A stretch of 64,000 bases of DNA from Janthinobacterium sp. 17J80-10 (GCF_004114795.1 NZ_CP035311.1:2914001-2978000), one strand, 5' to 3'. Shown: positions 38,183 through 48,697, numbered from the stretch's first letter. Notes: generated by a model not told the origin, from the letters alone. A program made the numbers and translations.

Positions 38183-40068
38183 TGAAACAGGCTGTCGTCC
38201 ATGTGCATGCTGCAGGCCCCTTGCTGGCCTTGGTAGGCAACCCCAACTGCGGCAAGACTGCCCTCTTCAACCGCCTCACCGGCAGCCGCCAGAAAGTCGC
38301 CAACTACGCCGGTGTTACTGTCGAACGCAAGGAAGGCCGGCTGCAAACGCCCGGCGGCAAAACCTTGCGGGTGCTCGACCTGCCGGGCGCCTACAGCCTG
38401 CATCCCCGCTCGCCCGATGAACGCGTAACGTGTGACGTCCTGTATGGCCGTGCGGCAGGCGAAAAACGGCCCGATCTGGTGGTGTGCGTGGTGGACGCCA
38501 CCAACCTGCGGCGCAACCTGCGCCTGGTGCTGGCCGTCAAACGTCTGGGCCTGCCCTGTGTAGTGGCATTGAACATGGCCGACCTGGCGGAAAAGTCCGG
38601 CAGGCCTGTCGATGCCGATGCGCTGGCGCGCGAACTGGGCATACCGGTGGTCGCCACCATCGGCGTGGCCAGCGGTGGCGAGCAAGCCTTGCGGACATTG
38701 CTCGACGACCCCGAATTGTGGCGGCGCGGCGCCCCTGCCCTGGCGCCACTGCAGGATGCAAGCGCCAGCACGGCTGGCGACCATGAGGAAGTGCGACGTA
38801 TATTGCAGAGCATGGGGCTAGACCATATCGTGCCGCATACCGGCAGCGACCGCATCGACCATGTCGTGCTGCATCCTGTAGGCGGCCCGATACTGCTGGG
38901 ATTTCTGCTGTTTCTGATCTTCCAGGCCGTGTTCGCCTGGGCGGAAGCGCCGATGGGCTGGATCGAGCAATTGACTGCCTGGGTAAGTGCAGCGGTCGGC
39001 GGGTTGCTGCCGGATGGCTGGATCAAAAGCCTGGTGGTCGATGGCATGATCGCCGGCGCCGGTGGCGTCGTGGTCTTCCTGCCGCAGATCATCATCCTGT
39101 TTTTCTTTATCCTTCTGCTGGAAGAATCGGGCTACCTGCCACGCGCCGCCTTCCTGCTCGACCGGCTGATGGGCAGCGTCGGCCTGTCAGGCCGCTCCTT
39201 CATCCCGCTCCTGTCGAGCTTTGCCTGCGCCATTCCCGGCATCATGGCAACGCGCTCCATTTCCAATCCGCGCGACCGCCTGGTAACCATCATGATCGCG
39301 CCGCTGATGACCTGTTCGGCCCGTCTGCCAGTGTATGCCTTGCTGATCGCCGCCTTCGTCCCGCAGCACAGCGTATGGGGCGTGCTGGAATTGCAGGGGC
39401 TGGTCTTGTTCGCACTGTATGCGGCCGGCATTCTTGGCGCACTGGCCGTGGCCTGGATCCTGAAACGCTTTACCAGCAGCGGTCGCATGGTGCGCCCTCT
39501 GATGATGGAATTGCCCAACTATCATTGGCCCAGTTTTGCCAATATCGCCCTCGGCCTGTGGCAGCGGGTGCGCATCTTCATGAAGCGCGTGGGCGGCATC
39601 ATCCTCGGATTGACCATCCTGATGTGGTTCCTGGCGAGCTTCCCGACGCCGCCCATCGGTGCGACCGGCCCCGCAATCGAATACAGCCTCGCAGGCATGC
39701 TGGGTCGGGCGCTGGCGGTGGTGTTCGAGCCAATCGGTTTCAACTGGCAGATCAGCATCGCCCTGGTGCCAGGCCTGGCGGCGCGTGAAGTGCTGGTCAG
39801 CTCGCTGGGGACCGTGTATGCACTCTCGACATCGGGCGACGCGGCCACTGCCGCCCTGTCTGCCGTGATCAGCCGGGACTGGAGTCTGGCCACGGCATTT
39901 TCCCTCCTGGCCTGGTTCGTTTTTGCGCCACAATGCCTGTCCACCCTGGCCACGGTCAAGCGCGAAACCGGTGGCTGGAAAATGCCCTTGATCATGGCCG
40001 GCTACCTCTTTGGCCTGGCGTATCTCGCCTCGTTCCTAACTTACCGCATCACCCTGGCGCTCATGTAA
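38182..40068 (+). CDS. feoB: Ferrous iron transporter FeoB
   Basis: 628 aa. An N-terminal GTPase domain (G1 GNPNCGKT at about 15-22, G3 DLPGAYSL) is followed by the membrane permease with the Cys-containing gate motifs LLSSFACAIPGIMATRSI and FAPQCLSTLATVKRETGGW. It is shorter than the 773-aa E. coli protein, a short form also known from other proteobacteria. No feoC gene follows. Brings Fe(II) across the inner membrane. Confidence 0.96.
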   Translation: MKQAVVHVHAAGPLLALVGNPNCGKTALFNRLTGSRQKVANYAGVTVERKEGRLQTPGGKTLRVLDLPGAYSLHPRSPDERVTCDVLYGRAAGEKRPDLVVCVVDATNLRRNLRLVLAVKRLGLPCVVALNMADLAEKSGRPVDADALARELGIPVVATIGVASGGEQALRTLLDDPELWRRGAPALAPLQDASASTAGDHEEVRRILQSMGLDHIVPHTGSDRIDHVVLHPVGGPILLGFLLFLIFQAVFAWAEAPMGWIEQLTAWVSAAVGGLLPDGWIKSLVVDGMIAGAGGVVVFLPQIIILFFFILLLEESGYLPRAAFLLDRLMGSVGLSGRSFIPLLSSFACAIPGIMATRSISNPRDRLVTIMIAPLMTCSARLPVYALLIAAFVPQHSVWGVLELQGLVLFALYAAGILGALAVAWILKRFTSSGRMVRPLMMELPNYHWPSFANIALGLWQRVRIFMKRVGGIILGLTILMWFLASFPTPPIGATGPAIEYSLAGMLGRALAVVFEPIGFNWQISIALVPGLAAREVLVSSLGTVYALSTSGDAATAALSAVISRDWSLATAFSLLAWFVFAPQCLSTLATVKRETGGWKMPLIMAGYLFGLAYLASFLTYRITLALM

Positions 40069-40109
40069 GCAAGCCGATCGGCGCTGCCTCGAAGCTTTCG
40101 TTGCGCCGC

Positions 40110-40793
40110 CTAGATCGACCACATGAACCATAGGGCGGAGCACAAGGCGCCGACACTGGTCAGGACTGCTACCGTGCGCACCGTATGCAGCTGCGTCCAC
40201 AAGAGCAGTCCCGTGATCGACAGCAGGATCAGCGCGCCGGCAATGGTGTCACTCAGCAGCACCCAGAACGCATTCACACCGGTGGACATGTGCAGGCGCG
40301 TCAGCGTACCGATAGGCGTGGCATCGATTTTGTCCAGCTTTACAAAACGGTTGCCGACAAAATATTCGGCATTGATCGCGCCGCCCGGCCGGTGCAGAAT
40401 GACAGTCCATCGCTCCGGCTGCACGGTTTCGATATCAGCCCAGATAACTTTCTGCCGCATCTGTGATTTGATAATCGGCGGCGCTACCGACTTGAACTGC
40501 AATTCCTGCTGCAGCCATGCCGACAAGTCCGCCGGCGATGAAAATGCCGTCGCCGAAGGAAGGGCCACCTGAACGGTCTTTTGCACCGTCTTCTCCACCG
40601 GGATTTTCAGGATCGCGCGGTGGTTCAGCAGGAGGCCGGTTACTCCGAATAACAGTCCGAACACCGCGCCCCACAAGCCCACGTAGAGGTGAATCTTGCG
40701 CAACCAGGTCAGGAATATGGCCCGGCGGCTGCGGGAGCGACGTGGAGGAACGGATGCGGCCTGTGCCTCGGACAAACCTTCATTCAAGTTCAT
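40110..40793 (-). CDS. PepSY-associated transmembrane protein
   Basis: 227 aa. TWLRKIHLYVGLWGAVFGLLFGVTGLLLNHR in the first membrane segment is the PepSY_TM signature, and a periplasmic stretch is followed by two or three further helices (LLSDTIAGALILLSITGLLLWTQLH). Related proteins accompany TonB-dependent siderophore receptors and may reduce or release siderophore iron. The start lies 10 bases after the receptor stop, so the pair forms one operon. Confidence 0.85.
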   Translation of the reverse strand: MNLNEGLSEAQAASVPPRRSRSRRAIFLTWLRKIHLYVGLWGAVFGLLFGVTGLLLNHRAILKIPVEKTVQKTVQVALPSATAFSSPADLSAWLQQELQFKSVAPPIIKSQMRQKVIWADIETVQPERWTVILHRPGGAINAEYFVGNRFVKLDKIDATPIGTLTRLHMSTGVNAFWVLLSDTIAGALILLSITGLLLWTQLHTVRTVAVLTSVGALCSALWFMWSI

Positions 40794-40803
40794 TGCTTTA
40801 TCT

Positions 40804-42909
40804 TCAGAAATTGTAGCGTGCCGTCAGTTGCACCGAGCGGGGCGCACCTGGCAGGTTGAGGTTAGCGGACGAACCGTGGCCCGAGACGATGTATTCGCGA
40901 TCGAACAGGTTCAAGAAGTTCAGTTGCAGATCCAGGCCTTGTAATTTGTAGCCAACCATCGCATCCACGGTCGTATAGGCAAGCAGGGTAACCGTATTGG
41001 CAGGATCCGCCATGCGATCGCCAACATAATTGACACCACCGCCCGCACGCCAGCCATTACCCAATGCTTTGGTGATCCACAGGTTGGCGCTGTGCTGTGG
41101 CGTCAGGGTGGCGCGCTTGCCCTGCAATCCCGGGGTTGGCGACGAAGTTACCCTGGCATCAAGATAGGCATAGCCGGACCAGATTTGCCAGCCTTGCGGC
41201 AGCTCGCCGGTGAAGGTCAGCTCCAGCCCGTCAGTCCGCTGCACGCCTACCGGCACCAGCACTCCAGGGGCGGCAGGATCGGTGGACTTGATATTGGTGC
41301 GTTCCAGCTGAAACAATGCTGCGCCCAGGGATGCGTTGCCATTGAAGAAATCGAACTTGACGCCAATTTCCTTGTTGGTGGTTTCTTCCGGCGCGATCTG
41401 GGCATTGTTTGCCGCCAGCGGAAAACTTTCAGCCGACGGCTGGAACGATTTGCTGAACGATACGTAATACGACTGTGCCCCGCTCGGCTGGAACACCAGG
41501 CCGGCACGCGGGCTCCACGCGGTATCCGTACGACTCAGGTTAGGGCCTGCAAGGCGCTGCAGCATTTTCTGATCAAACCGGTCATAACGTACGCCTGCCA
41601 GCGCCTTCCATTTTTCCGACAAGGTCACCAGGTCCTGCACATAAGCGCTGGCCACCTTCATGATGCCGAGATTGTCCGTCTGCGCTGGCCCCGCCACCGT
41701 AAACGGCACGACCGGCGCCACGAAATTGAATATGGGGATATTGATCGCAATATTATTCTGCGTGCGGAATACCTGATCCTTGTTTTGCTCGCCGAACTCG
41801 ACCCCGTACAGCACTTGATGCTGCATGCCTGCCAGCGTGGTTTTCTGCACCAGTTCAGTCTGGTTGAAATAGCCATCTTCTTCGCGCCGCACATTACTGC
41901 GGTTCAGGTTGACGGTCTGGGTTGCCGCATTGACGGTTCCCACCAGGGTATTGTTACGGTCCAGCGAATATTCGTACTGACGGAATGCATTGCGCACCGA
42001 CCATTCGCTGTTGAAGCGATGCGTCAATGTGAATCCGACTGAGGTCACCCGCGATTCCGAAAAGTCGAAATCCTTGCCCTTGGCAGCCCCAAAATAAGTG
42101 CCGGGCGCGACATTCACGGGCAAGCCATTCAGCGCGGGAATGCCGAAGTCGGTGACGCGGCGGTCTTCCAGGTAATCAGCCTGAATCAGCAACCTGGTGT
42201 CAGTACCCAGCTTGACCATGACGGAAGGCGACAGCGCCTTGCGATCCAGGAATTGCTGGTCGCGATAGCTGTCGGCATTTTCCAGTGCGCCAGTGATGCG
42301 GAAAGCCACGCCGGCATCGCTGTAATTGCGCGCGAGGTCGAATTCACCGCGGCGCTGGTTCCAGCTGCCCGCCGTCAACGCAACCTCGTTCTTGTCGATG
42401 CCAGGTTTTTTGGTGATGCGGTTGATCATGCCGCCCGACGAGCCGCGGCCATACAGAACCGAGGCCGGGCCCTTGATCACTTCCACCTGCTCGATATTCG
42501 AGAGGTCGCGGAAATACAGGGCATCGTCGCGCAAGCCATCGACAAACTGGTCGGCAATCGCGGAAAAGCCGCGGATCGTGACCTGGTCGCGCTGGCCATC
42601 GCCGTGCGACAAGCCGATGCCCGGCACCGATTTCATCACGGCTTCCATGGAACGCGCGCCCTGGTCACGCATCACGCTTTGCGGCACGACATTGACGGTT
42701 TGCGGAATATCGCGCAAGGGCGCTTCGATCTTGGTGGCGCTGACTGCCGAAGGCGGATTGTAGGTCGGCGCCAGTTCGCGATCCGCCTTGACCTTGACTT
42801 CAGGCAGCTTGGACTCGGGCTGGGGCGCGGAAACGGTTTTTGCGTCTGCAGCACCGGCAATTTGTTGCATGGCAAGCGCTATCAGCCATGCCAGTTTGTG
42901 CTTTTTCAT
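40804..42909 (-). CDS. TonB-dependent siderophore receptor
   Basis: 701-aa outer-membrane receptor with signal peptide (MKKHKLAWLIALAMQQIAGAADA), plug domain (about 60-165: IPQTVNVVPQSVMRDQGARS, then ASVLYGRGSSGGMINRITKKP) and a beta-barrel ending in aromatic Phe (TARYNF). It resembles ferrichrome/catecholate receptors (FhuA/FhuE/FiuA type); the ligand cannot be stated. ATG 42909 has GAGG before it. Divergent from a second receptor, with a Fur box in front of each. Confidence 0.95.
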   Translation of the reverse strand: MKKHKLAWLIALAMQQIAGAADAKTVSAPQPESKLPEVKVKADRELAPTYNPPSAVSATKIEAPLRDIPQTVNVVPQSVMRDQGARSMEAVMKSVPGIGLSHGDGQRDQVTIRGFSAIADQFVDGLRDDALYFRDLSNIEQVEVIKGPASVLYGRGSSGGMINRITKKPGIDKNEVALTAGSWNQRRGEFDLARNYSDAGVAFRITGALENADSYRDQQFLDRKALSPSVMVKLGTDTRLLIQADYLEDRRVTDFGIPALNGLPVNVAPGTYFGAAKGKDFDFSESRVTSVGFTLTHRFNSEWSVRNAFRQYEYSLDRNNTLVGTVNAATQTVNLNRSNVRREEDGYFNQTELVQKTTLAGMQHQVLYGVEFGEQNKDQVFRTQNNIAINIPIFNFVAPVVPFTVAGPAQTDNLGIMKVASAYVQDLVTLSEKWKALAGVRYDRFDQKMLQRLAGPNLSRTDTAWSPRAGLVFQPSGAQSYYVSFSKSFQPSAESFPLAANNAQIAPEETTNKEIGVKFDFFNGNASLGAALFQLERTNIKSTDPAAPGVLVPVGVQRTDGLELTFTGELPQGWQIWSGYAYLDARVTSSPTPGLQGKRATLTPQHSANLWITKALGNGWRAGGGVNYVGDRMADPANTVTLLAYTTVDAMVGYKLQGLDLQLNFLNLFDREYIVSGHGSSANLNLPGAPRSVQLTARYNF

Positions 42910-43001
42910 CGTAATAATCCTCACAGATAGGGAAATGCAGGGCTGGCTGGCAGTCGTGAGGACTATTGGCGGGCGGGCGGTTGCAAGGGCTCCATAATAA
43001 T

Positions 43002-43020
43002 GCGAATGAGAACCATTATC
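43002..43020 (-). promoter_or_regulatory. Fur box of the left TonB receptor
   Basis: GCGAATGAGAACCATTATC matches the Fur consensus with mismatches in one arm; 93 bases before the receptor start at 42909. Confidence 0.65.
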
Positions 43021-43115
43021 AACAATTAAGTATATCTTCTACGGATGACCTGACTCCCTGACCCGCAAACGACATGAAATGTCCCTGATGCAGCCTCCCG
43101 ATTGACTTCCGAAAT

Positions 43116-43134
43116 GATAATGATTATCATTATT
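43116..43134 (+). promoter_or_regulatory. Near-perfect Fur box of the Fiu-like receptor
   Basis: GATAATGATTATCATTATT matches 17 of 19 positions of the Fur consensus and is flanked by further GATAAT-like hexamers. It lies 116 bases before the receptor start. Confidence 0.88.
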
Positions 43135-43249
43135 AATAATTAGAGCACGACGCCACTCTTATCTCCAGCCAGCAATTCCATCGTTCAACCCGGATAGCCA
43201 GCCAGCAAGAAACCGTTTCATCAGGCTTAACTATCCAGGAGAACAATCC

Positions 43250-45514
43250 ATGCAAGTACTTCCCGCCTTGCGGCCGGCTGCGGCAGCGATCGCGTCCAGC
43301 CCCGCTATCCGAACGCAGGCATCCGCCCGCCCTGCCCTGCTGCCGCTTGGCGCCATGGTCGCCGCCATGGCTTTCAGCATGGATGCCGCCCTTGCCCAGA
43401 GCGCCCAGGCCAATCCAGGCAAGCAGGAACAGGCCGATGCGCCGGCAAAGCAGGAAGCCACCATGCCGACCATTACCGTCAAGGACGTGCGCGATCGCGA
43501 AACGATCGGCTACCAGGGCGGCAAGACCAGCGTGGGCAAGAGCGCCCAGCTGGCGCGCGACATCCCGCAATCGGTCACCATCATTTCCAGCCAGCTGATG
43601 CATGACCGTAACGCCGACACCATGAAGGAAGCGCTGCGCAACGTTGCCGGCCTGACCTTCAATGCCGGCGAAGGCGGCCGCATCGGCGACAACATCACCC
43701 TGCGCGGCTATTCCGCAGTGGGCGACCTGTACCTGGATAACATGCGCGACATCGCGCAATACAACCGCGAAAGCTTCAACCTCGAACAGATTGACGTGCT
43801 GCGCGGCTCGGCCTCGATGCTGTACGGCCGTGGCTCCACCGGCGGCCTGATCAACCAGGTCAGCAAGCAGCCCGACAAGCTGGACCGCAACGAAGCCGCC
43901 GTCACCGTTGGCTCGTATGACTACAAGCGCCTGACCGCCGACATCAACCAGAGCATCGGCACCGACATGGCCGCGCGCATCAATGTCATGAAAACCGACA
44001 CGGACAGCTTCCGCGACGGCCCGGAAGCGCACCGCTGGGGCATCGCGCCCTCGATCCGCTGGGGCATCGGCACCGACAACGATTTCACCCTGTCCTACTA
44101 TTACCTGAAGGAAGACAACATCCCCGACATGGGCGTGCCTTACTTCAATAACCGCCCGCTTAACGTGCCGTCCAGCCGCTTCTACGGCATGGCCAGCTAC
44201 GACTATGAAAAGAATGAAACCGGCATCGCCACGCTGAGCCACACGCACCGTTTCGACCGCGATACCAACCTGCGCACGGTGGTGCGCGCGGCCGACTACA
44301 AGCGCGACTTGCGCGCCGTGGCGCCCCGCCTGGCTGCCGGCACGGCAGTTATCACGGATGCCACCGCTGTCAATCGCCAGCGCCAGTCACGCGGCGGCGA
44401 GGAAAACACCCTCACCGCGCAATCCGACTTCAACACCAAGTTCGAACTCGGCGGCATGAAGCACCAGCTGCTGGCTGGCATGGAACTGGTCAAGGAACAG
44501 GCCGAACGCTGGACCAATGGTTCGGCCGCACTCAGCCCGAACAATCCGGCAACCACCGTGGGCAACCCGAACATCTATGACACCCTGCCGGGCGGCGCTG
44601 TCTTCCCGCGCGACGCATTCAACTATTACACGGCCAATACCGTCGGCATCTATGCCCAGGACACCATCGAGTTCGCGCCGAAATGGAAGCTGGTGCTGGG
44701 CGCGCGCCATGACAACTTCCGCGCCAGGTATGACCGCCCGGCGACCGCCGCCGAAATCACCGCCGGCCTGACCGGACTGGTGCCCTACAAGCGCGACGAC
44801 AAGGAATGGAGCTACCGGACCGGCTTGCTGTATCAGCCGACCGACACCGCGTCGTATTACGCCTCCTACGGCACCTCGTTCAACCCGTCGGCCGAGCTTT
44901 ACCAGCTGGATGACCGCAGCGTCAACACGCCGCCGGAAAAGAACCGCAATATCGAAATCGGCGCCAAATGGGACCTGGCCGAGGGTGACCTGTCGCTGCG
45001 CACCGCCATCTTCCGCTCGGAAAAAACCAACGAGCGCAATACCGACCTGGCCTCGCCCAACATCTACCTGATGTCCGGCAAGCGCCACACCGACGGCATC
45101 GAGTTCGAAGCGGCCGGCCGCATTACGCCTGCCTGGGAAGTGTTCGGCTCGATCGCGCTCATGCGCGGCAAGATCGATCTTGCCGCCGCCTCCGCCGCCA
45201 ACACGCAGGGCAATGTGCCGATCAATACGCCGGACTATACCTACAGCCTGTGGAGCACTTACAAGCTGGATAGCTGGAAGTTCGGCGGCGGCATCGAAGG
45301 CGTCGGCCTGCGCTACGGCAGCACCGCCAACACCACTGCAGCGCCGTCATACACACGCGTTGATGCGCTGGTGCAGTACGAGATGAAAAAATCGCTGATC
45401 AAGCTGAACGTCTTCAACCTGTTCGACAAGACGTATTACGAAAGCGTGTACGTAGGCCATGCGGTGCCCGGCACCGCGCGCGCAGTGCAGCTGACCTTCG
45501 AAACCAAGTTCTAG
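43250..45514 (+). CDS. TonB-dependent catecholate siderophore receptor, Fiu-like
   Basis: 754 aa. A long signal region (about 1-46) is followed by a plug (TISSQ-type [21 protein letters not shown], then [22 protein letters not shown]-like stretch) and barrel ending LTFETKF. The gene next downstream is the PiuC-type dioxygenase, the usual partner of Fiu/PiuA receptors for monomeric catecholates. A near-perfect Fur box lies upstream. Confidence 0.93.
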   Translation: MQVLPALRPAAAAIASSPAIRTQASARPALLPLGAMVAAMAFSMDAALAQSAQANPGKQEQADAPAKQEATMPTITVKDVRDRETIGYQGGKTSVGKSAQLARDIPQSVTIISSQLMHDRNADTMKEALRNVAGLTFNAGEGGRIGDNITLRGYSAVGDLYLDNMRDIAQYNRESFNLEQIDVLRGSASMLYGRGSTGGLINQVSKQPDKLDRNEAAVTVGSYDYKRLTADINQSIGTDMAARINVMKTDTDSFRDGPEAHRWGIAPSIRWGIGTDNDFTLSYYYLKEDNIPDMGVPYFNNRPLNVPSSRFYGMASYDYEKNETGIATLSHTHRFDRDTNLRTVVRAADYKRDLRAVAPRLAAGTAVITDATAVNRQRQSRGGEENTLTAQSDFNTKFELGGMKHQLLAGMELVKEQAERWTNGSAALSPNNPATTVGNPNIYDTLPGGAVFPRDAFNYYTANTVGIYAQDTIEFAPKWKLVLGARHDNFRARYDRPATAAEITAGLTGLVPYKRDDKEWSYRTGLLYQPTDTASYYASYGTSFNPSAELYQLDDRSVNTPPEKNRNIEIGAKWDLAEGDLSLRTAIFRSEKTNERNTDLASPNIYLMSGKRHTDGIEFEAAGRITPAWEVFGSIALMRGKIDLAAASAANTQGNVPINTPDYTYSLWSTYKLDSWKFGGGIEGVGLRYGSTANTTAAPSYTRVDALVQYEMKKSLIKLNVFNLFDKTYYESVYVGHAVPGTARAVQLTFETKF

Positions 45515-45539
45515 TCCTGGAAAGAAAGGCCGATTCGCC

Positions 45540-46223
45540 ATGCTTTTGCACATTCCTCAAGTGTTGACGCCGGCGGCGCTCGCGCGCTGCCGCGCCATCG
45601 TCGAATCGGCGGACTGGGCCGACGGCAAGATCACCGCCGGCACCCAGTCCAGCCAGGTCAAGAACAACCGCCAGTTGCCCGAGGATGGCGAAGCCTCTCG
45701 CGCGGCGCGCGCCATCGTGGTCGATGCCCTGGCCAAAAGCGCGCTGTTCATGACCGGCGCGCTGCCGAAGAAGACTTATCCGCCGCTGTTCAACCGCTAC
45801 GAGGGCGACTTCAATACGTTCGGCAACCACATCGACAATGCCGTGCGCACCTCGGTCGCCACCGGCGCCTGGGTGCGGACCGACCTGTCGGCGACGCTAT
45901 TCCTGACCGGACCGGAAGAATACGATGGCGGCGAACTGGTGATCGAGGATACCTTCGGCACGCAATCGGTCAAGCTGCCGGCCGGCGACATGATCCTGTA
46001 TCCTTCGTCGAGCGTGCACCGGGTCGAACCGGTCACACGCGGCGCGCGCATCGCCTCCTTTTTCTGGATCGAGAGCATGGTGCGCGACGATGCCCAGCGG
46101 CGCATGCTATTCGATCTCGACATGTCGATCCTGTCACTCCGGGAAGCCGGGGGCGACACGCCACCGGTGGTCAAGCTGACAGGCTGCTATCACAATCTGC
46201 TGCGCATGTGGGCGGAAACTTAG
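45540..46223 (+). CDS. Fe(II)/2-oxoglutarate-dependent PKHD-type hydroxylase (PiuC/YbiX)
   Basis: 227 aa. The facial triad is visible: HIDNAV (His-x-Asp) and the distal His of [13 protein letters not shown], with the 2-oxoglutarate-binding Arg nearby. The family is Fur-controlled and travels with TonB receptors; the substrate is not settled. It begins 25 bases after the receptor stop, so it is co-transcribed. Convergent with the sensor kinase gene 6 bases away. Confidence 0.94.
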   Translation: MLLHIPQVLTPAALARCRAIVESADWADGKITAGTQSSQVKNNRQLPEDGEASRAARAIVVDALAKSALFMTGALPKKTYPPLFNRYEGDFNTFGNHIDNAVRTSVATGAWVRTDLSATLFLTGPEEYDGGELVIEDTFGTQSVKLPAGDMILYPSSSVHRVEPVTRGARIASFFWIESMVRDDAQRRMLFDLDMSILSLREAGGDTPPVVKLTGCYHNLLRMWAET

Positions 46224-46229
46224 TCTTGA

Positions 46230-47633
46230 TCACGATGCGCCGGTCGGGCAAGCCGGCAGGCGCAACTCAACCTGCAATCCGCCCAAGGGCGAATCCGCGA
46301 GCATCACCTCCCCGCCATACATGCGCGCCAGGTCGTCGACAATGGCGAGACCCAGCCCCGAGCCGGCAACCTGCTCGTCAGCCCGCACGCCTCGCTGCAG
46401 CATGGCATCGCGACGCGCGGCCGGCAAGCCATTGCCGTCGTCCGCGACCGTAATCACCACCTGCTCCTGCTCTTCGACTGCGCGCACCTCGATGCGATGC
46501 TTCGCCCATTTGCAGGCATTGTCCAGCAGATTTCCCAGCATTTCGTGCAAGTCCTGTTCCTCGCCGCGAAAACAAAGACTGCCGGCGACGGGAAAGACTT
46601 GCAGGTCCAGATCACGCTCGGCATGAACCCGCCGCATGACCTTTGCCAGCTGGTCAAGGGCCAGCGCCACCCCAGTCCTGGCGCCGGGAACATTGACTGC
46701 AGCCGCCACGCGCGCCCGCTTGAGGTGGTACTCCACTTGCCGCCTTGCCGTCTCGACCTGTTCGCCGACGAGGCGGGCGAACTCGCCCTGTTCGAGCGCG
46801 GCAGCATTGGACATCACGCTCAGCGGCGTCTTCAGCGCATGGGCCAGGTTGCCCGATTGCGTGCGCGCGCGTGCAACGACCTCGGCGTTCTGGGCGATTA
46901 CGGTATTGAACTCATCCACCAGCGGCCCGATCTCGGCCGGAAAATCCCCGGTGAGTTGCTGCGCCTCGCCGTTGCGCACCGCGCTCAAGGCTTTGTGCAA
47001 ATGGCTCAGGGGCGCCAGGCCGACCGCAACCTGCACGACCGCGGTAACCGCGAGACCGGCGCCAAGGATGCCCAGCGCCAGCCAGAGCATACCGCCAAAA
47101 CGTTGCGCAGGCGCATCCATCAAGGCTTCGTCGGCCGCGACAATCAGGCGCAACGGCAGGTCCGGCCTGCCGGACGGATAGAGCATGCGCTCGACCACCC
47201 CGAGACGTGCCGCTTGCGGGCCGCCGATGCGATGCCGGTGAATGGCACCATCGCCCAGCGCATCATGCGGCACTTCAAGCACGGTGTCCCACAGCGAGCG
47301 CGAACGCAGCAGCCCGCGCAGCACGGGAGCATCGCCGCGATTCAGGCGGTCGATTTGCCAGTAAAGGCCGGAGAGCGGCCTGCTCAGGCGCGGGTCGCTC
47401 AAGGGCGCCGACAGCGACGGCTGCCCGCGCTCGTCAAAAACCAGGTTTGCCGTCAACTGATCCAGGTGCGTCTTCAACTCGGCGTCAAACTGTTGTTCGA
47501 CATGGCGGCGGAACAATCCATCCAGCCCCCAGCCCGCCACCGCAATCGAGGCGAGAATCCATACCAGCGTGCCGGCCAGCAATCGCAGGCGCAGCGAGTC
47601 GCGCAACAAGGCAGGCCGGGTCATTGCGGACAC
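46230..47633 (-). CDS. Sensor histidine kinase (PhoQ/QseC-like)
   Basis: 467 aa. Two transmembrane helices (about 13-35 and 175-200) enclose a periplasmic sensor region, followed by HAMP (LHKALSAVRNGEAQQL), a HisKA box with His in NLAHALKTPLSVM and an ATPase domain (NLLDNACKWAK, DDGNGL, GSGLGLAIVDDL). Third gene of the PepSY-regulator-kinase operon; the start overlaps the regulator by 13 bases. Confidence 0.93.
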   Translation of the reverse strand: MSAMTRPALLRDSLRLRLLAGTLVWILASIAVAGWGLDGLFRRHVEQQFDAELKTHLDQLTANLVFDERGQPSLSAPLSDPRLSRPLSGLYWQIDRLNRGDAPVLRGLLRSRSLWDTVLEVPHDALGDGAIHRHRIGGPQAARLGVVERMLYPSGRPDLPLRLIVAADEALMDAPAQRFGGMLWLALGILGAGLAVTAVVQVAVGLAPLSHLHKALSAVRNGEAQQLTGDFPAEIGPLVDEFNTVIAQNAEVVARARTQSGNLAHALKTPLSVMSNAAALEQGEFARLVGEQVETARRQVEYHLKRARVAAAVNVPGARTGVALALDQLAKVMRRVHAERDLDLQVFPVAGSLCFRGEEQDLHEMLGNLLDNACKWAKHRIEVRAVEEQEQVVITVADDGNGLPAARRDAMLQRGVRADEQVAGSGLGLAIVDDLARMYGGEVMLADSPLGGLQVELRLPACPTGAS

Positions 47634-48289
47634 AGGAGACGATAACCCAGGCCGCGCACGGTTTCGATCGCCCCGGGCGGCAGCTTCTTGCGCAGGCGCG
47701 CAATGAATACTTCGACCGTATTGGAGTCGCGATCGAAATCCTGCGCGTAGATATGGTCGATCAGGTCGCTGCGCGAAACCAGTTCGCCCTGGTGATGCAT
47801 CAGGTATGACAGCACACGGAATTCATGGCCGGTCAATCCGAGCGCCTGGCCGTCGACGGTGACACGGCTGTTGCGCGTGTCCAGCGTGACGCCGCCGCAA
47901 GTCAGCTGCGCGCTGGCGTGTCTGCCGGCGCGCCGGATCAGCGCACGCAGGCGTGCCAGCAGTTCTTCCATGTGAAACGGCTTGGTAAGGTAATCATCGG
48001 CGCCGGCATCGATGCCGGCGACCTTTTCGTGCCAGTTGTCGCGCGCCGTCAGGATCAGCACCGGCATGGTCCGCCCGGCGGAGCGCCACTTTTTCAGCAC
48101 CGTCAGGCCATCCATGAGCGGCAGGCCCAGGTCGAGCACCACGGCATCGTAGGGCTGGCTGTCGTCGTCGCCGCGAAACCATGCGTCCTCGCCATCGCAG
48201 GCCGCATCGACCGCATAGCCCGCTGCGCTGACGGCCGCGACCAGCTGCGCCGCAAGCGCCGGGTCATCTTCGACCACCAGAACACGCAT
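47621..48289 (-). CDS. OmpR/PhoP-family response regulator
   Basis: 222 aa. Receiver with VLVVEDDPALAAQL, phosphoacceptor Asp in AVVLDLGLPLMDG, Lys in DYLTKPFHMEELLARLRAL; winged helix with LTGHEFRVLSYLM and DSNTVEVFIARLRKKL. ATG 48289 shares its A with the TGA stop of the PepSY gene (TGATG). A symmetric set of 11-bp direct repeats upstream is its likely operator. Confidence 0.95.
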   Translation of the reverse strand: MRVLVVEDDPALAAQLVAAVSAAGYAVDAACDGEDAWFRGDDDSQPYDAVVLDLGLPLMDGLTVLKKWRSAGRTMPVLILTARDNWHEKVAGIDAGADDYLTKPFHMEELLARLRALIRRAGRHASAQLTCGGVTLDTRNSRVTVDGQALGLTGHEFRVLSYLMHHQGELVSRSDLIDHIYAQDFDRDSNTVEVFIARLRKKLPPGAIETVRGLGYRLLCPQ

Positions 48290-48612
48290 CAATGACCTCC
48301 CTGCTTTTTGCTTTTGCTGCCCAACACGCTGCCGCTGCGCCCGTCCACTTTCAGCTTGAGCAGGGCGCCGCTCGGACGCAGCACCTTGATTTCATAAACC
48401 CAAATCCCATCGTCGCGTTCGAGTTCGACTTCCATGACCTGCCCCGGATACTGCCGCTCCACTTCGGCAAGCACAGAACTCAGGGGCAGCACTTCCCCGG
48501 CCGCGACTGCCTGGCGCGCACGCTCATGGTCATCCCCGGCCTGGGTGGAGGGCGCAGCCCCGATGGCGAGCGACAGCGCCAGCGCAACCGGAAAATAGTG
48601 GTGCGGTTTCAT
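48289..48612 (-). CDS. Small periplasmic PepSY-domain protein, first gene of a two-component operon
   Basis: 107 aa with signal peptide (MKPHHYFPVALALSLAIGAAPSTQAG) and one PepSY domain (LSSVLAEVERQYPGQVMEVELERDDG, then KVDGRSGSVLGSK). Such proteins probably modulate the linked kinase. Translationally coupled to the response-regulator gene and divergent from a second PepSY gene. Confidence 0.88.
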   Translation of the reverse strand: MKPHHYFPVALALSLAIGAAPSTQAGDDHERARQAVAAGEVLPLSSVLAEVERQYPGQVMEVELERDDGIWVYEIKVLRPSGALLKLKVDGRSGSVLGSKSKKQGGH

Positions 48613-48658
48613 GGCTCGAATCCACTGAATGTCATCGCATGATTATATGAAAGCATTT

Positions 48659-48697
48659 CTGAACGCCGGATGAACGGCGCCTTCAGCAATAGTTCAG
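48659..48697. promoter_or_regulatory. Symmetric operator between the two PepSY genes
   Basis: TGAAC at 48660 and 48671 and TTCAG at 48682 and 48693 give two 11-bp-spaced direct-repeat pairs arranged as mirror images about position 48678, where GGCGCC lies. OmpR-family regulators bind 11-bp-spaced repeats. The element should serve both divergent genes. Confidence 0.55.

Larger units (their letters stand above)
42910..43249. other. Divergent control region between two TonB receptor genes
   Basis: These 340 bases hold no gene. Two Fur boxes, at 43002-43020 and 43116-43134, lie in front of the left and right receptor. An AT-rich TATTAATAATTA stretch next to the second box may hold its promoter. 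Confidence 0.7.
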
